DNA of 64,000 nucleotides from positions 29,615,501 through 29,679,500 of the forward strand of contig CM053810.1 of NCBI GenBank assembly GCA_028671895.1, read 5' to 3'. Positions within the stretch are counted from its first letter, which is position 1; the number at the start of each line of letters is the position of its first letter. Source of the DNA: Oenanthe sinensis (taxonomy: Eukaryota > Streptophyta > Magnoliopsida > Apiales > Apiaceae). Below are positions 60,391 through 64,000 of this stretch, one piece after another. The position numbers and the translations under genes are program-made. Below the pieces are notes generated by a model, which was given only the letters and a program-made list of their open reading frames with translations, searched no databases and had not been told where the DNA came from.

Positions 60391-60995
60391 TACCTAAAGA
60401 AATCTAATGGCTCGGGGGTAACTCAGTTCACCAATATCTTATTATAAACAAACTTACACAATGAGGATTGGAATAGGTTCTAATCATGACGTTGAGCACA
60501 AAGGAGCTGCCATCTAATAGGTTAGGCTGCGAAACTTGAATCTAAATTGAAGATAAGTTATACCTTTATTCCTTTACATATAACTATCATGCATGTTTTT
60601 CATAAACATAAGGAAATGTCACCTTTTCTTTGAAAACTCCTACGAGATGCATATTGTTTCAAATGGATCATTATTTTATTACATGCATATACACTTGTAT
60701 AACTGAAAGTGCATACCGCATGATTCCAAGAAATCATTTTTACAAGAACCTATGCTTAAGTGGTCATCATTCTATAGTATTTTACAACATGCATATGTTC
60801 TGGAAAAAATTCAAACTTGTTAAACTGTCAAGTAAGTACCTAATCACTCTCTATTCCTCATATGATACCACTCAGAGAGACATAGCAGAAATTGTGAAGT
60901 ACTACAAAATCTTACCTTCGTACCTTTTGAGATTAATGTATAAGACTACTCGTACCTAAAATGAAAATTCAAATAGACAATCAATGACAAGCCCA

Positions 60996-61062
60996 ATCAT
61001 CTCATAAACCCCACGCAGTTGGGCAAAATCTTATAAATCCCACGAAGTTGGACAAAATTTTA
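60996..61062 (+). repeat. Two-copy 31-bp tandem repeat
   Basis: CTCATAAACCCCACGCAGTT / CTTATAAATCCCACGAAGTT, each continuing GG.CAAAAT. Confidence 0.75.
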
Positions 61063-61277
61063 TAATGTTGGTGAGATTATGAAGTTGTATGAATAATAAT
61101 CGTGATAACTCAACACTAGAATATGATAAGTAAATAATACTATGTCTACACGGAAATCAGGAAGAAATGAAATGAAGACAAATACAGTGAATCAAGACAT
61201 TAGAAGAAGTGTTGAAGTCAACTGCAGGTCATTGAGAGAAGTTCATTAATATGTTCATGCCTTAGTGAAGAATTATG

Positions 61278-62474
61278 TGTTAGGAATAATGAGTCCAGAA
61301 GTTTACAGAGGGGGGGGTTAATGTATACTTCAACCTTTTTCTTTTCTTTTATAGATGCTATGAAATTTGATGGACTGATTTACAACTTGATTATTTGAAC
61401 AAGTTAAGTGTTTATCAAATCATGGAAGAGTAAATAAACACAGATGTAATTTTCAATCTAATTGTATTAGAAAGAATCTTTGCTACAATATGAAATTCAA
61501 ATTGAATTTCAGCTTCTTGTTCTTGGAAGATTACAACGTAAATTATAAAACTACTGTCAAATGTGGCTGTGCATAAAATATATAGACAACATGTCATGTG
61601 CACATTCTCACATAAGACAGTTTGGCTAAAACTAGAACTAGACAAGACATACTTTAATTTGACTAATATCTATTTCTAGCTAACAATGTTGTGACAGTCT
61701 GCTACATCTAGCCTTATATCTTCTGTCACTTGTCTTGACTATCTTCCCAGCTTCATTGTAGACTTGTATCTATCTTTGCAGGCTTGACTTATCCTGCAAA
61801 AACAGAGTTACAAATTATCGGTCTTGTTCTTCTACAATTTTCCTTGAAACTAGCTCCTTGGTGCAGTCGAGTACTCTGTTGAAATTGATTCGAGAAGTCA
61901 TAGTGATTGACTTCTCAAATGAATGGACTTCTCGATTGCATGCATTGTTTGATGACTTCTCGATTGGACTAGACTTCTTGAATGAACACTTGAAACTGTG
62001 ACTTCTCGATTGACTCAGCTTTACTACTTCTCGAATGCTCTTTTTGCTAACTTCTCGAATTGTTTGTCTGGACTTCTCGAATGAGTAACATTTCACACTA
62101 CTCGAATGGCTTCAATATTTTGACTTCTCGAATGACTGACTTCTCGATCGAATACTGAACTAATGAGTGTGTCTTGAGACTTCTTGACCAGTTACATAGT
62201 TCTGACTTCTCGACTGAGTACTTGCCTTCGTAAAATTTTCAGGTAGCTGTCCTTATTTCTCCAAAAAGTCTTCTTTGTCTTGTTGCATGATTCAACTTGA
62301 ATCTTTTAACAGACTTTATTCTTGACTTTATTTATAACTTGAAGTACAATATGATTAGACTTCTATCTGCAATAATACATAGAAATATCTAAATCACTAC
62401 CCTATTACAGAAGTACTAACTATGTTATAGCAAGACAAATAATTACATAGGGTACGTTTTATTTGGGTCCAACA
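61278..62474 (-). repeat. 3' LTR of Sirevirus element C
   Basis: It is 1,197 bp with TG...CA ends and lies directly after a strong polypurine tract. It carries an array of about a dozen GACTTCTCGA-type motifs at 61905-62215. Confidence 0.8.
61905..62215 (+). repeat. GACTTCTCGA motif array in the element C LTR
   Basis: About twelve copies of GACTTCTCGA(A/T)TG with one- or two-base changes are spaced at irregular 12-40 bp intervals. Confidence 0.85.
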
Positions 62475-62490
62475 ATCTCCCCCAATTTGG
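62475..62490 (-). other. Polypurine tract of element C
   Basis: The minus strand reads CCAAATTGGGGGAGAT immediately before the LTR start TGTTGG. Confidence 0.85.
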
Positions 62491-62529
62491 AAAATGATCA
62501 ATTTTACAAATTAATACAAGATATCAAGC

Positions 62530-63055
62530 CTACATATTCCGTTGTTGATGATTTGCCTGATCATATCTTTCTTTTCTTTCTCTTTCCTCCATTGCCTTGT
62601 TCTCTTCAATAGCCTCTAGAATCTGTTGTCTGGCCATAACTTCTTCAATCAATATTGCATCCTTCAACATGTCAGCAGCAATTTTAAGGGTTTGCATATG
62701 ATAGTCTTGAATAAACTTGAGTCTGATTTTGATAGTTGCTCCACTTCTCAGTTTGAATTCAATTATATTAGGATCCTTGAACACTCTGCACTTTCCATGC
62801 CTTCTCAATTCTTCAGACAACTTTTCTATTCTTTCATCATCCTTCCTCTTCCTGTCAACCATCTCCTCTATATATTTGACTTTGTCAATCTTCTTCTAAT
62901 ATTTCTTTGCCACGTACTCAGCCATTTCCATCATATTCGATTTATCAATCATGCTTCTCTTGTCAAATAAGCTAATCAATCTTCTAATGTCATGAGTGGT
63001 AGAATTTGAGTTATCATGATGGAAACCTCTTTCTGTTAGTAATTGTGCTCTAGAG
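62530..63055 (-). pseudogene. C-terminal end of a Sirevirus env-like ORF (element C)
   Basis: A single minus-strand frame of about 175 codons has one nonsense codon (TAG at 62896-62898). It contains QLLTERGFHHDN, then SLFDKRSMIDKSNMMEMAEY, a charged coiled coil (DRKRKDDERIEKLSEELRR), a short globular part (EFKLRSGATIKIRLKFIQDY) and a Glu/Arg-rich end. The plan (coiled coil, short beta-rich part, charged tail, then polypurine tract) parallels the end of the element B ORF. Function unknown. Confidence 0.65.
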
Positions 63056-64000
63056 ACAATACTTTTTATAATTTAAGGAAAATATTTATTATTAAGGATT
63101 ATGTTTTATTGATTATTATTTATTTATTATGTTTTATTTACTGCGTAATATATTGAAAACATAATAAATGTCCTTGGAATTTTGATACGTATTATATATC
63201 ATTAAGTATATGACTTAAAAATGAGATTATATGAATAGTATCTTATTTCTAAAATTCCCTAGTCGAGTATTATTATTTAAGGACAATAATAATGCACAAA
63301 GACTAGTATGTTTTTTGACAGATGACCACATCTCATTGGTCATAGGTATGGTGATACTAAAGTCAAGAACATAAGTGCATGTATCAATGCATGGCACTGG
63401 AATGACCCGTCGTGAGATTTTACATGTTAAATAAGTGTCATAAGTAATTCTCACTGTGATAATGGTGTAATGATCCTTAGACCTCAAATCATTATATTTC
63501 TATACGAGAATTAATATACTTTGATTACATTAAAAGTTACCTTTGACCGGGTGATGATAAAAGTGGACATTGGGTATATTATGAATCGTATGAGAAATAT
63601 GAATGATCTAGATGAGATTTAATCTTCCTAATTTTAGGAGTGATATTACTGGCCTCTTGTTTGAGTGAGACTATGAAATGCACGGCCGTGCTCAAATGTT
63701 GATTTGATTTTGATAGTCTACTCATCGATCAAGAAAATAAAGATTAAATTATGAAGAGGATGACACGAGACATGCCTTGAGTTTAATCTATAATATCAAG
63801 ATTAAAAAGATTATATTACATGGAATATTATTCACGAAAGGCTTAATCGAATCACCGATTTATTATTATTACTTGGGTAGCAATGATGTATTACTAGATG
63901 CCGCTCATTGTTTACAATTTTAATTAGATATTAAAATTGTTGCCAACATAATAATAACCTACAGGGTCACACACAAAGAACGCTTGAAGGAGAAATAATT
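63056..64000 (+). repeat. LTR-like sequence running off the window
   Basis: The stretch contains no ORF. Near its end it reads TTGTTGCCAACATAATAATA, then CCTACAGGGTCACACACAAA, which resembles LTR sequence of plant retrotransposons as I recall it. Start, orientation and family are not established. Confidence 0.35.

Larger units (their letters stand above)
57577..61277. other. 3' flank and intergenic DNA
   Basis: No further gene is supported. 59400-59720 looks like a fragment of an old LTR (TTATATAAGGAGG, then a leader-like region). Hairpin and tandem repeats are listed separately. A 109-codon open frame at 60630 has no recognisable features. 61130-61277 may belong to an older retroelement into which element C inserted. 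Confidence 0.45.
61278..63055 (-). mobile_element. Fourth Sirevirus fragment (element C): env-like 3' end and 3' LTR
   Basis: On the minus strand an env-like frame (63055-62530) is followed by the polypurine tract CCAAATTGGGGGAGAT and an LTR that starts TGTTGGACCC at 62474. The LTR ends ACCCCCCCCTCTGT...CCTAACA at 61278. Everything upstream is missing; at about 63055 unrelated LTR-like DNA begins. Confidence 0.8.

Noticed and set aside
60630..60959. 109-codon open frame
   Set aside because: No family features, unusual composition and no promoter or splice context; probably chance in repeat-rich DNA.
1..64000. tRNA, rRNA and CRISPR arrays
   Set aside because: No cloverleaf with A/B boxes, no rRNA motifs and no regular spacer-repeat arrays were seen; the tandem arrays have no unique spacers.

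Overview
This is 64 kb of plant nuclear DNA, almost certainly from a eudicot. It is AT-rich and has intron-containing genes with GT-AG borders. It is packed with nested LTR retrotransposons (Ty3/gypsy and Ty1/copia Sirevirus types), CACTA and hAT-like DNA transposons, and (TA)n microsatellites. I cannot name the species. I see one intact host gene: a three-exon WEB-family coiled-coil protein gene at 55092-57576 (+), 720 codons after splicing. All other coding signal is transposon-derived or is a broken host-gene fragment.

Layout. 1-170: terminus of a MITE-like repeat. 1224-7889 (-): gypsy element with gag-protease only and no reverse transcriptase. 7890-9365: first copy of an unidentified duplicated gene segment. 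9366-12430: sparse DNA with possible minus-strand exon remnants. About 12430-18192 (+): 5' LTR and gag of a chromovirus-like gypsy element, split by a 3,968-bp CACTA transposon (12633-16600, CTT target duplication). This CACTA carries, on its minus strand, six exons of a class XI myosin globular tail and two exons of Mediator subunit MED22. 18193-18500 plus 29873-31467: second copy of the duplicated gene segment, split by an 11.4-kb gypsy element (18501-29872, perfect GCAGT target duplication). That element has about 5-kb LTRs and has lost almost all of its interior. Its 5' LTR holds a 1.4-kb insertion with one CACTA-type end, which carries the 3' half of a plant L-asparaginase/isoaspartyl peptidase gene.

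31468-44677 (+): 5'-truncated Sirevirus with pol, a 3.7-kb spacer, an env-like ORF, multiple polypurine tracts and a 3.6-kb LTR. 44678-46663 (-): 5' LTR, primer-binding site and gag start of a second Sirevirus, with a fold-back element inside its LTR. 46664-51530 (-): third Sirevirus (LTR plus long env-like ORF). 52305-52809: hAT-like MITE with an 8-bp target duplication. 54900-57600: the WEB gene with a TATA box. 57577-61277: non-coding, with minisatellites and a small hairpin repeat. 61278-63055 (-): fourth Sirevirus (LTR plus the end of the env-like ORF). 63056-64000: LTR-like sequence running off the window.

The most interesting point is gene-fragment capture. Two CACTA-type elements together carry pieces of three unrelated host genes with introns retained, meaning capture at DNA level. 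Both sit inside LTRs of gypsy elements. A second theme is that three Sirevirus LTRs each contain their own array of a short repeated motif.
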